A program made the translations under genes and the position numbers. The notes below the pieces were generated by a model, which saw only the letters and a list, made by a program, of their open reading frames with translations, was not told the origin of the DNA and made no database searches. Shown in pieces: positions 36,104 to 45,236 of a stretch of 64,000 bases of DNA (position 1 is the first letter of the stretch; each line of letters begins with the position of its first letter). The DNA lies in NCBI GenBank assembly GCA_026392415.1, contig JAPLCC010000025.1, forward strand, positions 1 to 64,000, written 5' to 3'. Source of the stretch: Propionibacteriales bacterium. Lineage in GTDB: Bacteria; Actinomycetota; Actinomycetes; Propionibacteriales; Nocardioidaceae.

Positions 36104-37146
36104 CCGGCAGCCTCCGCACGACCGGATCCGGTGGGCTTCCGGTCGCGTCGGTCCTGCCAGTCCGTCAACAGCTTCTGGCCGGCACGGCTGTCCACGGCCA
36201 GGCACGCGGCCGCGCCGAAGAGAACGTCGTCGGCGAGTTCGGGCTCGGCGGTCACCAGGTTGCCGCAGATGTTGCGGATCGCCAGTTGCTCGTGCACGGC
36301 ATCGGCCTCCACGTGCTCGTCGTAGTAGTCCTGCACTGCGTCCGGCAACTTGAGGCGACGGGCACCGCGCAGGATCTGCTCACAGGGCAGCGAGCTCGTC
36401 GCCTCGAAGGCGGCGAGATGGCCCATGGCAGCTCCGCGCAGGCGGCGGTTCAGCGCGAAGAGCGACATCAGGTTGACCGACGCCAGCGTCTCTCCCGACA
36501 CATCTGGCAGGTACGAGGCCACATCGGTCGACATGTCCAGGGACTCGAGGGCACGAGCGAACAAGGTGGCGTGCAGCCGGTCGGGCCGACCGCCCCCGTA
36601 CTCGTCGTACTGGAGTTCGGCGAGTGCGGCCTTCGCAGCACCGTCGATGCGGGGAAGCACGAAGCTCTGGGGGTCGGACTCACGCAGGTGGTAGATCGCG
36701 CGCTCCGCAAGGTAGTCACGGAACTCCTCGCGCGTCGCCCTTCGACGTAGGAACGTGGCGACGGGTGAGACGCCGTCGCCAATGGTCATCTGGACGAGCG
36801 CCTTCACCACCTGAGGAGCCGGATCCGAGTCCGGCTCGAGCGCGGGCGGGGCGTGGTCCGTGGATGCGACGAGCTCACGCACTGCGTGCTCCATCGTCCG
36901 CTCCAGACCGGCTCGACTCACCAGCAGCAGCGGATCCCATTCCGCTGCGTCGTCGACACCCTCGAAGCCGCGATAGTGCAACTCGTAGAGAATCCAGAGC
37001 GCGAGCTGGAAGTCGCGATCGCCGAGACAGTCCGCCACGTCTCCGTAGGCTCGAGCCTCGGGCACGAGCACCGGTCCCCGGGCAATCGGACGCAATGCGC
37101 GAAGGACACCATCGCTCAGCGGCCCGCACGCGGCCGGTAGCGGCAT
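36100..37146 (-). CDS. Iron-containing redox enzyme, haem-oxygenase-like diiron family
   Basis: 348 residues of the haem-oxygenase-like iron-containing redox family. Key blocks: LALWILYELHYRGFEGVDD (about 70), FLRRRATREEFRDYLAERAIYHLRESDP (about 135-160) and YYDEHVEADAVHEQLAIRNICG near 285-305, carrying the Glu/His metal ligands. ATG 37146 overlaps the stop of a short upstream ORF (TGATG), implying translational coupling. Relatives catalyse unusual oxidative C-C or N-oxygenation reactions; here the substrate is unknown. The CDGSH protein overlaps its stop. Confidence 0.8.
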   Translation of the reverse strand: MPLPAACGPLSDGVLRALRPIARGPVLVPEARAYGDVADCLGDRDFQLALWILYELHYRGFEGVDDAAEWDPLLLVSRAGLERTMEHAVRELVASTDHAPPALEPDSDPAPQVVKALVQMTIGDGVSPVATFLRRRATREEFRDYLAERAIYHLRESDPQSFVLPRIDGAAKAALAELQYDEYGGGRPDRLHATLFARALESLDMSTDVASYLPDVSGETLASVNLMSLFALNRRLRGAAMGHLAAFEATSSLPCEQILRGARRLKLPDAVQDYYDEHVEADAVHEQLAIRNICGNLVTAEPELADDVLFGAAACLAVDSRAGQKLLTDWQDRRDRKPTGSGRAEAAG

Positions 37147-37250
37147 CAAGGTCGACCACCGTCCGAGCTCTGTACGAAAACCGACGACCTGGAGGTCGGG
37201 TCCCGGCGGGCTCGGGAATGGTCGGGCCCGGAAGTGTCCCAGCGGTTCAT
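37146..37250 (-). CDS. 34-codon upstream ORF with strong ribosome site
   Basis: ATG at 37250 is preceded by AAAGGAGG with 5-nt spacing, one of the best ribosome sites in the window, whereas the downstream diiron gene has none. The 34-residue peptide starts MNRWDTSGPDHSRARRDPTS and is Ser/Arg rich. Its TGA overlaps the next ATG as TGATG. It could be a coupling leader or a small protein; no family is recognised. Confidence 0.6.
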   Translation of the reverse strand: MNRWDTSGPDHSRARRDPTSRSSVFVQSSDGGRP

Positions 37251-37349
37251 GTCGGCCTCCTTTTCTGGTCAGGCTCGGCAGTACCCGTGGAAGTACGCAC
37301 GCATACCGTCCGGTGGAGCAGACCGGCTGAACGGTTGCCGCAGGCAGGA

Positions 37350-37364
37350 CGGGGTACCGCCCCG
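37350..37364. repeat. CGGGG-5-CCCCG inverted repeat before the methyltransferase gene
   Basis: Five-base arms (37350-37354 and 37360-37364) sit 2 bp before the ATG at 37367 and contain a -10-like TACCGC 6 nt from it. Possibly an operator or only GC-rich chance. Confidence 0.25.
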
Positions 37365-37366
37365 CC

Positions 37367-38044
37367 ATGACCGTCACCAAACCGCCTCGGGCCGGGGGCG
37401 TCCAGCACGCCGAGTTCGGCGGCCTGGACATCGCCTGGGACACCCGCGTGCTCCAACCGCGCTCCTGGACCGCCGAACAGGGAGAGTGGGCCGCCCAGCT
37501 CACGGGCAGCTCCCCGTCCGGTCCGCTCCTCGAGTTGTGCTGCGGTGCAGGGCAGATCGGTCTGCTGAGTGCCCGCGCGTCCGGGCGGGCACTGGTGCAG
37601 GTGGACCTGGACCCCGTCGCTGCGGCGTACGCACGCCGGAATGCTGCGGTGGCGGGGATCCCGGCCGACGTCCGATGCGGAGCGATGACCGAAGTCCTGC
37701 GTCCGGACGAACTGTTTCCTGTCATCGTTGCGGATCCGCCTTGGTTGCCGACCGCCGGCGTTGCAGCGTTCCCGGACGACCCGTTGACCGCGGTCGACGG
37801 CGGTGTCGATGGCTGTGACCTGATCCGCTCCTGCATCGACGTGGCCGTCTCCCACCTCTCCCCAGGCGGTCACCTGGTCCTGCAGGTCGGCGACCTGAAG
37901 CAATTGGTCGAGGTCGAAGGTCACCTCTCGCGGCTCTCCGTCGACCTGACAGTTCTCGAGGTCCGTGATCGCCAGCCTCGTGGCGTCCTCGTACATCTGG
38001 GGCCGTGGTCCTCGATCCCGGTCAGCAATGAAACAGGGCCCTGA
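37367..38044 (+). CDS. SAM-dependent methyltransferase (class I, PrmC/RlmG-like)
   Basis: 225 residues with motif I LLELCCGAGQIGL (about 54-66), an acidic residue in LVQVDLDPVAAAYARRNA, and motif IV VADPPWLPT (about 121), the DPPW/NPPY type that methylates N in amide or base groups. Position between the redox operon and tRNA-Pro gives no substrate clue. Confidence 0.82.
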   Translation: MTVTKPPRAGGVQHAEFGGLDIAWDTRVLQPRSWTAEQGEWAAQLTGSSPSGPLLELCCGAGQIGLLSARASGRALVQVDLDPVAAAYARRNAAVAGIPADVRCGAMTEVLRPDELFPVIVADPPWLPTAGVAAFPDDPLTAVDGGVDGCDLIRSCIDVAVSHLSPGGHLVLQVGDLKQLVEVEGHLSRLSVDLTVLEVRDRQPRGVLVHLGPWSSIPVSNETGP

Positions 38045-38080
38045 CCTGCAAGTGTGCAGATCAGGACCCAGATTCTTCGG

Positions 38081-38154
38081 TCGGGCTGACAGGATTTGAA
38101 CCTGCGACCCCCTGACCCCCAGTCAGGTGCGCTACCAAGCTGCGCTACAGCCCG
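38081..38154 (-). tRNA. tRNA-Pro, anticodon GGG
   Basis: 74 nt on the minus strand folds as a tRNA: acceptor CGGGCTG pairs with CAGCCCG, D arm AGCGCAGCTTGGTAGCGC, anticodon stem CCTGA/TCAGG with loop CTGGGGG giving GGG, and T arm with GGTTCAAATCC. The discriminator base is A and CCA is not encoded. Confidence 0.95.
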
Positions 38155-38231
38155 AACACCTCGTACGGCAGCACCGATGCGAAGCGGACGGAACATTACC
38201 GCAGCCTCGGCATCGCTCTCGAATCGCCCCG

Positions 38232-41200
38232 TCAGCGGAAGTCGCGCGAGGACTGTCGCGACTGCAACGCGGCCCCGGCACCGGGCAGGACGGTGTCGAT
38301 CGACTCGATCCGGTCGGCCAGCAGGTTGGTGACGCCGTCCTGGCGTTCGAGGCGGCCACGGATCACCACGGCGACCTTGTTGCGGGCAGCCTGGCGGTGC
38401 ACCAGCATCACGCCGCGGGAGCAGACCACATTGAGCATCCCGGTCTCGTCCTCAAGATTGAGGAACGTGACCCCGCCAGCCGTCCCCGGCCGCTGGCGGT
38501 GGGTGATCAGGCCGGCCACGTGGACCCGCCGCCCCGCCTCGGCGGTGGAAAGCTCTCCCACGGCCTTGATCCCCGCCGCAGTGAGGACCTCCCGGAAGTG
38601 CTGGATCGGATGGACGTCGGTGGAAACGCGGGTGGCCCACAGGTCAGCCAGGGTGACCTCCATCGGACTCATCCCCGGCAGCTGCGGGGGTCCGGGTGCC
38701 GGGGTGCTCCCCGGCAGCTGCGCATCGGACTCGGCGTAACCCGCCATCCACAACGCCTGACGGCGATCCAGCCCCCACCCCTCGAACGCTCCCGCCGTCG
38801 CCAGCGCTTCGAGCTGGGCGGTCGACAGTCCAGCGCGTCGCGAGAGGTCCCGCAGATCGCTGTACGGCGACTCCTCCCGGACCGCGACGATCCGGGCAGC
38901 GACCTCGCTCCCGATGCCCTTGACCGCATCCAGCCCGAGCCGCACGGCCAGTCCGTCGTCGTACCGGAGCTCGTCCTTCTCTGCCGGTTCGCAGGGCTCC
39001 ATGCCGGCCTGGGCACCGGAGAGCGTGATGTCGGGGCGGCGCACCTCGACGCCGTGGCGGCGAGCGTCGGCGACCAGTGACTGCGGTGAGTAGAAGCCCA
39101 TCGGCTGGTTGCGGAGCAGACCGGCGAGGAACACCGCGGGGTAACGCAGCTTGAACCACGACGAGGCGTAGACGAGCAGGGCGAAGCTGAGGGCGTGCGA
39201 CTCGGCGAAGCCGAAGCCGGCGAAGGAGAGGATCTTCACGTAGATCCCGTCGGCGACCTCGCCGACCAGCCCCTTGCGTGCCATCCCGGCGTAGAGGGTG
39301 TCCTTGACTCGTTCGATCCGCTCCACACCGCGCTTCGAACCCATCGCCCGGCGCAGCAGGTCGGCGTCGTCGCGGGTGCAGTCGCCCAGGACCACAGCCA
39401 TCTGCATCAACTGCTCCTGGAACAGGGGTACGCCGAGGGTGCGCTCCAGCACCGGGATCAGCAGCGGGTGCTCGTAGGTCACCGGCTCGCGCCCGGTCTT
39501 GCGCCGGACGAACGGGTGCACCGCGCCGCCCTGGATCGGGCCGGGCCGGATCAACGCGATCTCGATGGCGAGGTCGTAGAAACAGCGCGGCTTGAGACGC
39601 GGCAGGGTGCCGATCTGGGCACGCGACTCGACCTGGAATACGCCGATCGAGTCGGCGCGGCCGAGCATGTCGTAGACCTCGGGTTCCTCCTTCGGCATCG
39701 TCTCCAGCGTCCAGCGCTGGCCGAGGTGCTCCTCGACCAGACGCATCATGTGGTCGAGCGCGCCGAGCATCCCGAGGCCCAGCAGGTCGAACTTCACCAG
39801 CCCCATCGACTCGCAGCCGTCCTTGTCCCACTGCAGCACGGTCCGGTTGGGCATCCGCGCCTTCTCGATCGGGCAGACCTCGCCGATCGGGCGCTCGGTC
39901 AGCACCATCCCACCGGAGTGGATCCCGAGATGGCGGGGTGCGCCCATCAACTCCTCAGCGAGCTGGACCACCTGGTCAGGGATGCCGAGGCCCTTCTCGA
40001 CCTCGCTCCCCCAGCCGTCGATCGCCTTCGACCACGCGTCCTGCTGCCCGGGCGAGAACCCCAGCGCCTTCGCGGCGTCACGCACCGCCATCCGCGGTCG
40101 ATAACTGACGACGTTGCAGACCTGGGCGGCGTTGCGGCGTCCGTAGGTCTCGTAGACCCACTGGATCACTTCTTCGCGGCGGTCGGAGTCGAAGTCCACG
40201 TCGATGTCGGGCTCCTCCTCACGGTGCTCGGAGATGAACCGCTCGAACGGAAGGTTGTAGAAGACCGAGTCGATGGCAGTGATCCCGAGGGCGTAGCAGA
40301 CTGCCGAGCTCGCCGCCGATCCCCTGCCCTGGCAGAGGATCCGCTCGCGCCGGGCGAAGGCGACGATGTCGTGGACGATGATGAAGTAGCCCGCGAAGTC
40401 CTTGCGGGTGATGACGTCGAGCTCCTTCTCGACCCGCTCCCGCGCCGCCGCCGCATGCGGGGTGTGGGCGTAGCGCTCCGCGAAACCACGCTCGGTGAGC
40501 TCCCGCAGCCACGTGCTCTGCGTGTGCCCTTCGGGAATGCCCTGCTTCGGCAGCCGGGGCGAGGCCTTGCGCAGGTCGAAAGCCAGCTCCTCAGCGAGCA
40601 CGACGGACCGGTGCACCGCATCCGGACGGTGGGCGAAGCGGCGGAGCATCTCCTCACCACTGCGCAGGTGCGCGCCGCCGGAGAGGTCCAGCCAGCCGTC
40701 CAGCTCGGCGATGCTGCGGCGGGCACGGACCGCTGCCATCGCCGCGGCCAGCCGGCGCTTCTCCGGTGTCGCGTGGTGCACGTTGCCCGTCGCCACGACC
40801 TGCACCCCGCGGTGGTCGGCGATCTTCGCCAGCAGGTCGTTGGTCTCGTCGGCTCCTGGATGGTCGCTGACGGTCAGCTCCACGACCACGTGCTCGCGGC
40901 CGAAGCGGTCGACGAGGTCGTCGAGGGCCCGGGCCGCTGCGACCGGTCCGTGGTCGCTGAGCGCTTGCCTGACCGATCCCTTGCGGCACCCGGTCAGCAC
41001 CACCCAGTGCCCACGGCCACGGTCGGTGAGCTCGTCGAGGTCGTGGGCGGGGCTGCCCTTCTCCGGGGCACGCAAACCCGCTTCGGTGATCGCCCCGGAG
41101 AGCCGGTGGTAGCCCTCCACACCCCTTGCCAGCACCAGCAGGTGGCTGCCTGCGGGGTCAGGGACGCCGTTCTGTGAGCTGCTGAGTCCGAGGGTGAGCT

Positions 41201-41537
41201 CGGCGCCGTAGACGGTGGGCAGGCCGTGGTCGGTGCCCGCCTCGGCGAACAGCGGCGCCCCGGCGAACCCGTCGTGATCGGTGAGGGCGAGCGCGGACAG
41301 GCCGAGCCGGACCGACTCCTCGATGAGCTCGCGCGGAGAGCTTGCCCCGTCCAGGAAGCTGAAGTGGCTGTGGCAGTGGAGTTCTGCGTACGGCGTCGAC
41401 TGCTCAGGTCGGGCGATCCGCTCGGGCACCGTGCGCGGCTGCTTGCGCCGCGACACCGGCGCTTCCATTGCCGGGGCGCGACCGGACAGCCGGCGCTCGA
41501 GCTCGCCCCAAGGGACCGGTGGGTTGTTCCAGCCCAT
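38232..41537 (-). CDS. dnaE2: Error-prone DNA polymerase III alpha subunit DnaE2
   Basis: Translesion polymerase of the ImuA'-ImuB-DnaE2 mutasome. 1101 residues. PHP domain begins ELHCHSHFSFLDGASSP (about 52) with LALTDHDGFAG; the polymerase core has the catalytic acidic set around PDIDVDFDSDRREEVIQ (about 445); HhH and OB domains follow, ending in the usual short DnaE2 tail. It starts 6 bp after the DUF222-HNH gene, whose promoter carries a LexA box, so SOS control is probably shared. Confidence 0.93.
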   Translation of the reverse strand: MGWNNPPVPWGELERRLSGRAPAMEAPVSRRKQPRTVPERIARPEQSTPYAELHCHSHFSFLDGASSPRELIEESVRLGLSALALTDHDGFAGAPLFAEAGTDHGLPTVYGAELTLGLSSSQNGVPDPAGSHLLVLARGVEGYHRLSGAITEAGLRAPEKGSPAHDLDELTDRGRGHWVVLTGCRKGSVRQALSDHGPVAAARALDDLVDRFGREHVVVELTVSDHPGADETNDLLAKIADHRGVQVVATGNVHHATPEKRRLAAAMAAVRARRSIAELDGWLDLSGGAHLRSGEEMLRRFAHRPDAVHRSVVLAEELAFDLRKASPRLPKQGIPEGHTQSTWLRELTERGFAERYAHTPHAAAARERVEKELDVITRKDFAGYFIIVHDIVAFARRERILCQGRGSAASSAVCYALGITAIDSVFYNLPFERFISEHREEEPDIDVDFDSDRREEVIQWVYETYGRRNAAQVCNVVSYRPRMAVRDAAKALGFSPGQQDAWSKAIDGWGSEVEKGLGIPDQVVQLAEELMGAPRHLGIHSGGMVLTERPIGEVCPIEKARMPNRTVLQWDKDGCESMGLVKFDLLGLGMLGALDHMMRLVEEHLGQRWTLETMPKEEPEVYDMLGRADSIGVFQVESRAQIGTLPRLKPRCFYDLAIEIALIRPGPIQGGAVHPFVRRKTGREPVTYEHPLLIPVLERTLGVPLFQEQLMQMAVVLGDCTRDDADLLRRAMGSKRGVERIERVKDTLYAGMARKGLVGEVADGIYVKILSFAGFGFAESHALSFALLVYASSWFKLRYPAVFLAGLLRNQPMGFYSPQSLVADARRHGVEVRRPDITLSGAQAGMEPCEPAEKDELRYDDGLAVRLGLDAVKGIGSEVAARIVAVREESPYSDLRDLSRRAGLSTAQLEALATAGAFEGWGLDRRQALWMAGYAESDAQLPGSTPAPGPPQLPGMSPMEVTLADLWATRVSTDVHPIQHFREVLTAAGIKAVGELSTAEAGRRVHVAGLITHRQRPGTAGGVTFLNLEDETGMLNVVCSRGVMLVHRQAARNKVAVVIRGRLERQDGVTNLLADRIESIDTVLPGAGAALQSRQSSRDFR

Positions 41538-41543
41538 GACGGT

Positions 41544-42899
41544 CTACGGCGCCGGGATGTGAGTGCCGGCCCGATCAACGATGCGCCGGAGACCGTGAGG
41601 GGTCGTCCACTCGTACCGCCCGGGACCGGTTTGTCGGAGGAGATAAGCGTGATGCGTCTTCGCCCGGTGATGTCGTCTGCTCAGCGGGGCGTCGTTGAGG
41701 TCATTCGTCTGGCCGGGTGGCCCATCGGATTCCCAGGCCACGGCGTGATCGTGGTCGACCGCACCTCGTCCGGGATGGTGGGCAGAGTGCGGGAAGACGT
41801 CACCGACGGTGCGCAGCTCGGTGCGCAGCTTCATCGTCGCTGGATGCTCGTAGGCGTTGACGGAGGTGAACGTGCGAAGGTCGACGACCGGGGTGAGGGT
41901 GATGTCGGCGCGACCGAGGAGTTCAGCCAGCTGGGACAGAAGCACCGGACCCCAGTCCTCAACGCGGGCCACTCCGTCGGCGCCGTCGGCGAGCACATCG
42001 GCGTCGATGTGGATGAAGACCTTCGCCCTGCGTGAAGTCTTCTGCTTCCGCTCGGGTCGCTGCTCCACGATCGCTGCCTCGGGATCTGCCTGCGCCGCAT
42101 CGATGATGGCCGCCGCGGCGTGCGGGTCGGCGAGATAGGCCAGCGCCTCGGCTCGCAGCTGGTCACGACTCGGCATCTCGGCATCGGGATCGGCTGCGTA
42201 CTCATCAGCGAGGTGGTCGGCGATGACGTCGATGGTGTGGTCGAGCTCTCCGCTCTGCCCAGGCTTCAGGCGCGCGGCAACCCGTCGGGATCCAGAGATG
42301 CCGTCGACCTCGAGTTGCTCACCCGGCGAGGGCTTGGGGAACCAGACCCCGCGCCGGGAGTTGTCCTCCCGGATCCGGTCGGCATGGCCGCGCACGTCGG
42401 CCTCGATGATCCGAGCCTCCGCGATCTGCAGGATCCGCCCCGGCGACTGGCCCAGGACCTCGACCATGGCGCGATCCACCCGTGCCGCCTGCTCCTTCGT
42501 CAGCCGACGCGCCATGACCACGATCCGGCGCAGGACCCAAAGCTCGCTCACCAGCTCCTGACCCTTCACCCACACCAGCGGGAACCGATGCCGCAGGTCG
42601 AGGGCGTCGGACATCAGGTTCCACGTTGCGCGCTCGCCTGCCTGCCGAGCAATCGCGTACTCCGCCGCACACAACTGGGCGACGTCCGGAGTGCCCTGCC
42701 CGCCACAGCGGGTCAGGTGGTCTCCCCCGTGCCCGATCGGTATGGCGTTCGGCTCGGCCTGCGGATCGGAGGAATTGAGGTCACACCACTCCAGCGCCTC
42801 CTGCAGGTCGCGCAAGTCCGCAGCCCGCCGCGCATACGGCGTCTCCTCCGCCCGGCGGAGGAACTCCACCTTCGCGGTGGGTGCGGTAGGGCTGTCCAT
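41544..42899 (-). CDS. DUF222 / HNH endonuclease-like protein (13E12 family, Cys-less form), SOS-regulated
   Basis: 451 residues: DUF222 region (about 20-330) and a C-terminal HNH-like segment with VDHDHAVAWE, GPPGQTNDLNDAPLSRRHHRAKTH and a YEWTTPHGL end. The zinc cysteines of typical 13E12 HNH domains are replaced (FPHSAHHPG), as in a known Cys-less subgroup of nocardioid proteins. The ATG at 42899 is 6 nt after a -10 TAGAAT, with a perfect LexA box just upstream. It is the first gene of an operon with dnaE2. Confidence 0.82.
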   Translation of the reverse strand: MDSPTAPTAKVEFLRRAEETPYARRAADLRDLQEALEWCDLNSSDPQAEPNAIPIGHGGDHLTRCGGQGTPDVAQLCAAEYAIARQAGERATWNLMSDALDLRHRFPLVWVKGQELVSELWVLRRIVVMARRLTKEQAARVDRAMVEVLGQSPGRILQIAEARIIEADVRGHADRIREDNSRRGVWFPKPSPGEQLEVDGISGSRRVAARLKPGQSGELDHTIDVIADHLADEYAADPDAEMPSRDQLRAEALAYLADPHAAAAIIDAAQADPEAAIVEQRPERKQKTSRRAKVFIHIDADVLADGADGVARVEDWGPVLLSQLAELLGRADITLTPVVDLRTFTSVNAYEHPATMKLRTELRTVGDVFPHSAHHPGRGAVDHDHAVAWESDGPPGQTNDLNDAPLSRRHHRAKTHHAYLLRQTGPGRYEWTTPHGLRRIVDRAGTHIPAP

Positions 42900-42905
42900 G
42901 AACAC

Positions 42906-42911
42906 ATTCTA
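42906..42911 (-). promoter_or_regulatory. -10 box of the HNH-dnaE2 operon
   Basis: TAGAAT on the minus strand, 6 nt before the ATG at 42899 and 1 bp from the LexA box, so LexA binding would block RNA polymerase. No ribosome site is present, so the message is probably leaderless. Confidence 0.6.
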
Positions 42912-42912
42912 G

Positions 42913-42928
42913 TCGAACATGTGTTCGA
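42913..42928. promoter_or_regulatory. LexA (SOS) box, TCGAAC-ATGT-GTTCGA
   Basis: Perfect match to the actinobacterial LexA consensus TCGAACNNNNGTTCGA, directly upstream of the -10 of the HNH-dnaE2 operon. Confidence 0.88.
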
Positions 42929-43030
42929 TGCAAGTAGGTCGAGGTGCTTGTGGACAGCTGGGGCGAACCGCCGCATGCGGAGATCCCTCGCCACCCGTCC
43001 CGAAGCAGGTGACGATCCTCGGCAGCCACA

Positions 43031-43519
43031 ATGAAGCGCATGACCGATACCTCTCCAGAACATCCCGGCGATCCGCGGCATCCCGAGCATGAGGCCTGGC
43101 TGCTCGAACTCGGGCGTGCTACCTACGCAGCCGCGAGGGTTGCTGGGATCTGCTTCGACCTCGCCAGGGTCGTCGGCGAAGTCGAATCCACGGACATGTA
43201 TTCGGACCCACTCGGCACCCTCCTCGGTAGATTGCGGTCGATTGCAGGACTGGATCTACTATCCGGACTACCTGAGTTCGTCGAACAGGTCGACGCGGCC
43301 CGGGAGGATCGGAACGACCTCCTGCACGCCTTGCCCGTCTTACACGGTCTGCATCGACGAAAGACCAAAGACCCGGCATACGTGCGGAACTTCTTCGACT
43401 TGGAACAGCTCTCAGCGGTCACCGAACAACTTTCCGACGCCGCGCGGCAGGGCAACCAGTTGCTCTACCAGGATGGCGGCGAAGCTGTGCGGCGCTGGTA
43501 CGAGCGCCGTCGCAACTGA
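43031..43519 (+). CDS. Small helical protein with HEPN-like R-x4-H motif
   Basis: 162 residues, mainly helical, with DAAREDRNDLLHALPVLHG at about residue 88-106. RNDLLH fits the R-x4-H signature of HEPN RNases or nucleic-acid-binding domains. No partner nucleotidyltransferase or antitoxin gene is visible on the same strand. Codon use is less G/C-rich at third positions than in its neighbours, hinting at acquisition. Starts at ATG 43031 or 43040; no ribosome site is seen. Function unknown. Confidence 0.6.
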   Translation: MKRMTDTSPEHPGDPRHPEHEAWLLELGRATYAAARVAGICFDLARVVGEVESTDMYSDPLGTLLGRLRSIAGLDLLSGLPEFVEQVDAAREDRNDLLHALPVLHGLHRRKTKDPAYVRNFFDLEQLSAVTEQLSDAARQGNQLLYQDGGEAVRRWYERRRN

Positions 43520-43640
43520 GCCTGAGACTTCGAGTGCCCCGCCAGTAGCACATCGACTCGGAGCCTAAGCAGCTGAGACTGCGTCCTTTCGTCACCATTG
43601 CACCACCGCCGACCAGAAGAGCCTCACACGAGCAAGGCCC

Positions 43641-43982
43641 CTACCCCCGCAGCACCTTCTCCATCGCCTTCCCCTTCGCCAGCTCGTCGACCAGCTTGTC
43701 GAGGTAGCGAACCTTCTGCATCAACGGATCCTCGATGTCCTGGACCTTGATCCCGCACACCGACCCGGTGATCAAGGAGGCATTCGGGTTGAGCTCAGCG
43801 GAGGCGAAGAAGTCCTCGAACGTCGTCTCCGCGGCCAGGTGGGCGTCCAGCGCAGCCTCGTCGAAGCCGGTGAGCCACTCGATCACCTGGTGCAGCTCGG
43901 CGACGGTCCGGCCCTTCTTCTCGACCTTCGTCACGTAGTGGGGATAGACCGAGGCGACGCTGATGGTGAAGATCCTGCTCAT
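43641..43982 (-). CDS. DUF2200 domain protein
   Basis: 113 residues beginning [26 protein letters not shown] and containing [14 protein letters not shown] and [38 protein letters not shown], the signature of the DUF2200 family. Function not known. The long open frame upstream of 43982 lies antisense to the dehydrogenase and is not coding. Divergent from that gene. Confidence 0.85.
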   Translation of the reverse strand: MSRIFTISVASVYPHYVTKVEKKGRTVAELHQVIEWLTGFDEAALDAHLAAETTFEDFFASAELNPNASLITGSVCGIKVQDIEDPLMQKVRYLDKLVDELAKGKAMEKVLRG

Positions 43983-44024
43983 CCACAGGAGGCTAGCGCT
44001 TCGCGCGACAGAGCCCCTGCCCCG

Positions 44025-44036
44025 TACGGTTGCCCT
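44025..44036 (+). promoter_or_regulatory. -10 box of a likely leaderless dehydrogenase gene
   Basis: TACGGT at 44025-44030, 6 nt before the GTG at 44037, with no ribosome site. Confidence 0.5.
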
Positions 44037-45230
44037 GTGAAGGCACTGCTCCTCGAAAACATCCACCCCGCTGCCGTCGAGATCCTCCAGGGTCGCGGCT
44101 ACCAGGTCGAGGTGCAGTCCGGGGCGATGTCGGAGGACGAACTCCTCGCCGCACTGGTCGACGTCGACCTGCTTGGCATCCGCTCCAACACGACCGTCAC
44201 CACGAAGGTCCTGCGGGAAGCCCGGGGCCTCCGGGCCATCGGCTGCTTCTGCATCGGCACCTCCCAGGTCGACCTGGTCACGGCAGCCGAGCTCGGCATC
44301 GGTGTGTTCAACGCGCCGTACTCCAACACCCGCAGCGTCGTGGAGCTCGTGATCGGCGAGATCATCGCGCTGGCGCGCCGGCTGCCCGAGAAGATCCAGC
44401 GGATGCACGACGGTGAGTGGGACAAGTCGGCGCGGGGCAGCCACGAAGTGCGCGGTCGCACGATCGGCATCGTCGGCTACGGCAACATCGGCACCCAGCT
44501 CTCGACCGTCGCCGAAGCACTCGGGATGAGCGTCGTCTTCTACGACAATGCGGACCGCCCGGCCCACGGCAACGCGCGCCGCGTCCGGACCCTGGCCGAG
44601 CTGCTCCACGTCGCCGACGTCGTCAGCCTTCACATCGACGGGCGACCGGGCAACGCCGGCTTCTTCGGGCCGGCCGAATTCGCCGCCATGAAGCCGCGCG
44701 CCCTCTTCATCAACGCGTCCCGCGGCATGGTCGTCGACTACGACTCCCTGCGCGACCATCTTCTGTCCGGCCACATCGCTGGTGCCGCTGTCGACGTCTT
44801 CCCGACCGAGCCGAAGGCCCAGGGCGACCCGTTCAACTCCGTGCTGCGCGGCCTCGACAACGTGATCCTGACCCCTCACATCGGTGGCTCCACTCAGGAA
44901 GCCCAGGAGGAGATTGGCTGGTTCGTGGCCGAGAAGCTCTCCCGCTTCGCCCTCGAGGGCAGCACCGCGATGTCGGTCAACCTGCCACTGGTGCAGCCCC
45001 CCGCACTCACCACCGGCCATCGCCTGGGCTTCCTGCACCACAACGTGGCCGGGGTCCTGGCCGAGCTGAACGCTGCGTTCGCCGCCGCTGGCGACAACGT
45101 CATCGACCAGCACCTCTCGACCCGTGACCACCTCGGGTACGTCGTCAGCGACACCTCGGAGCCGTTGTCGACCGAGATCGTGGCGGCCCTGAGCAACTCC
45201 GAGCACTGCGTGTGGGCGCGAAGCTGGTAG
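44037..45230 (+). CDS. serA: D-3-phosphoglycerate dehydrogenase-type (SerA-like) 2-hydroxyacid dehydrogenase
   Basis: Oxidises 3-phosphoglycerate as the first step of serine synthesis. 397 residues: substrate domain with GIRSNTTVT, cofactor motif [10 protein letters not shown] (about 150), catalytic Arg in [10 protein letters not shown], Glu in PTEP and His in [20 protein letters not shown]-terminal ~75-residue ACT-like domain with [11 protein letters not shown] follows. This is the short SerA type of E. coli length. Start GTG at 44037. Confidence 0.88.
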   Translation: MKALLLENIHPAAVEILQGRGYQVEVQSGAMSEDELLAALVDVDLLGIRSNTTVTTKVLREARGLRAIGCFCIGTSQVDLVTAAELGIGVFNAPYSNTRSVVELVIGEIIALARRLPEKIQRMHDGEWDKSARGSHEVRGRTIGIVGYGNIGTQLSTVAEALGMSVVFYDNADRPAHGNARRVRTLAELLHVADVVSLHIDGRPGNAGFFGPAEFAAMKPRALFINASRGMVVDYDSLRDHLLSGHIAGAAVDVFPTEPKAQGDPFNSVLRGLDNVILTPHIGGSTQEAQEEIGWFVAEKLSRFALEGSTAMSVNLPLVQPPALTTGHRLGFLHHNVAGVLAELNAAFAAAGDNVIDQHLSTRDHLGYVVSDTSEPLSTEIVAALSNSEHCVWARSW

Positions 45231-45236
45231 TTCGGC

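Noticed and set aside
38081..38154. tRNA-Pro as an integration site for a mobile element
   Set aside because: No integrase or direct repeat of the tRNA 3' end is visible nearby; dnaE2 follows directly.
39195..41177. 660-residue open frame on the plus strand
   Set aside because: Antisense to dnaE2; no motifs.
43641..45206. Long version of the DUF2200 frame (521 residues)
   Set aside because: Only the last 113 codons carry the DUF2200 family signature; the rest lies antisense to serA.
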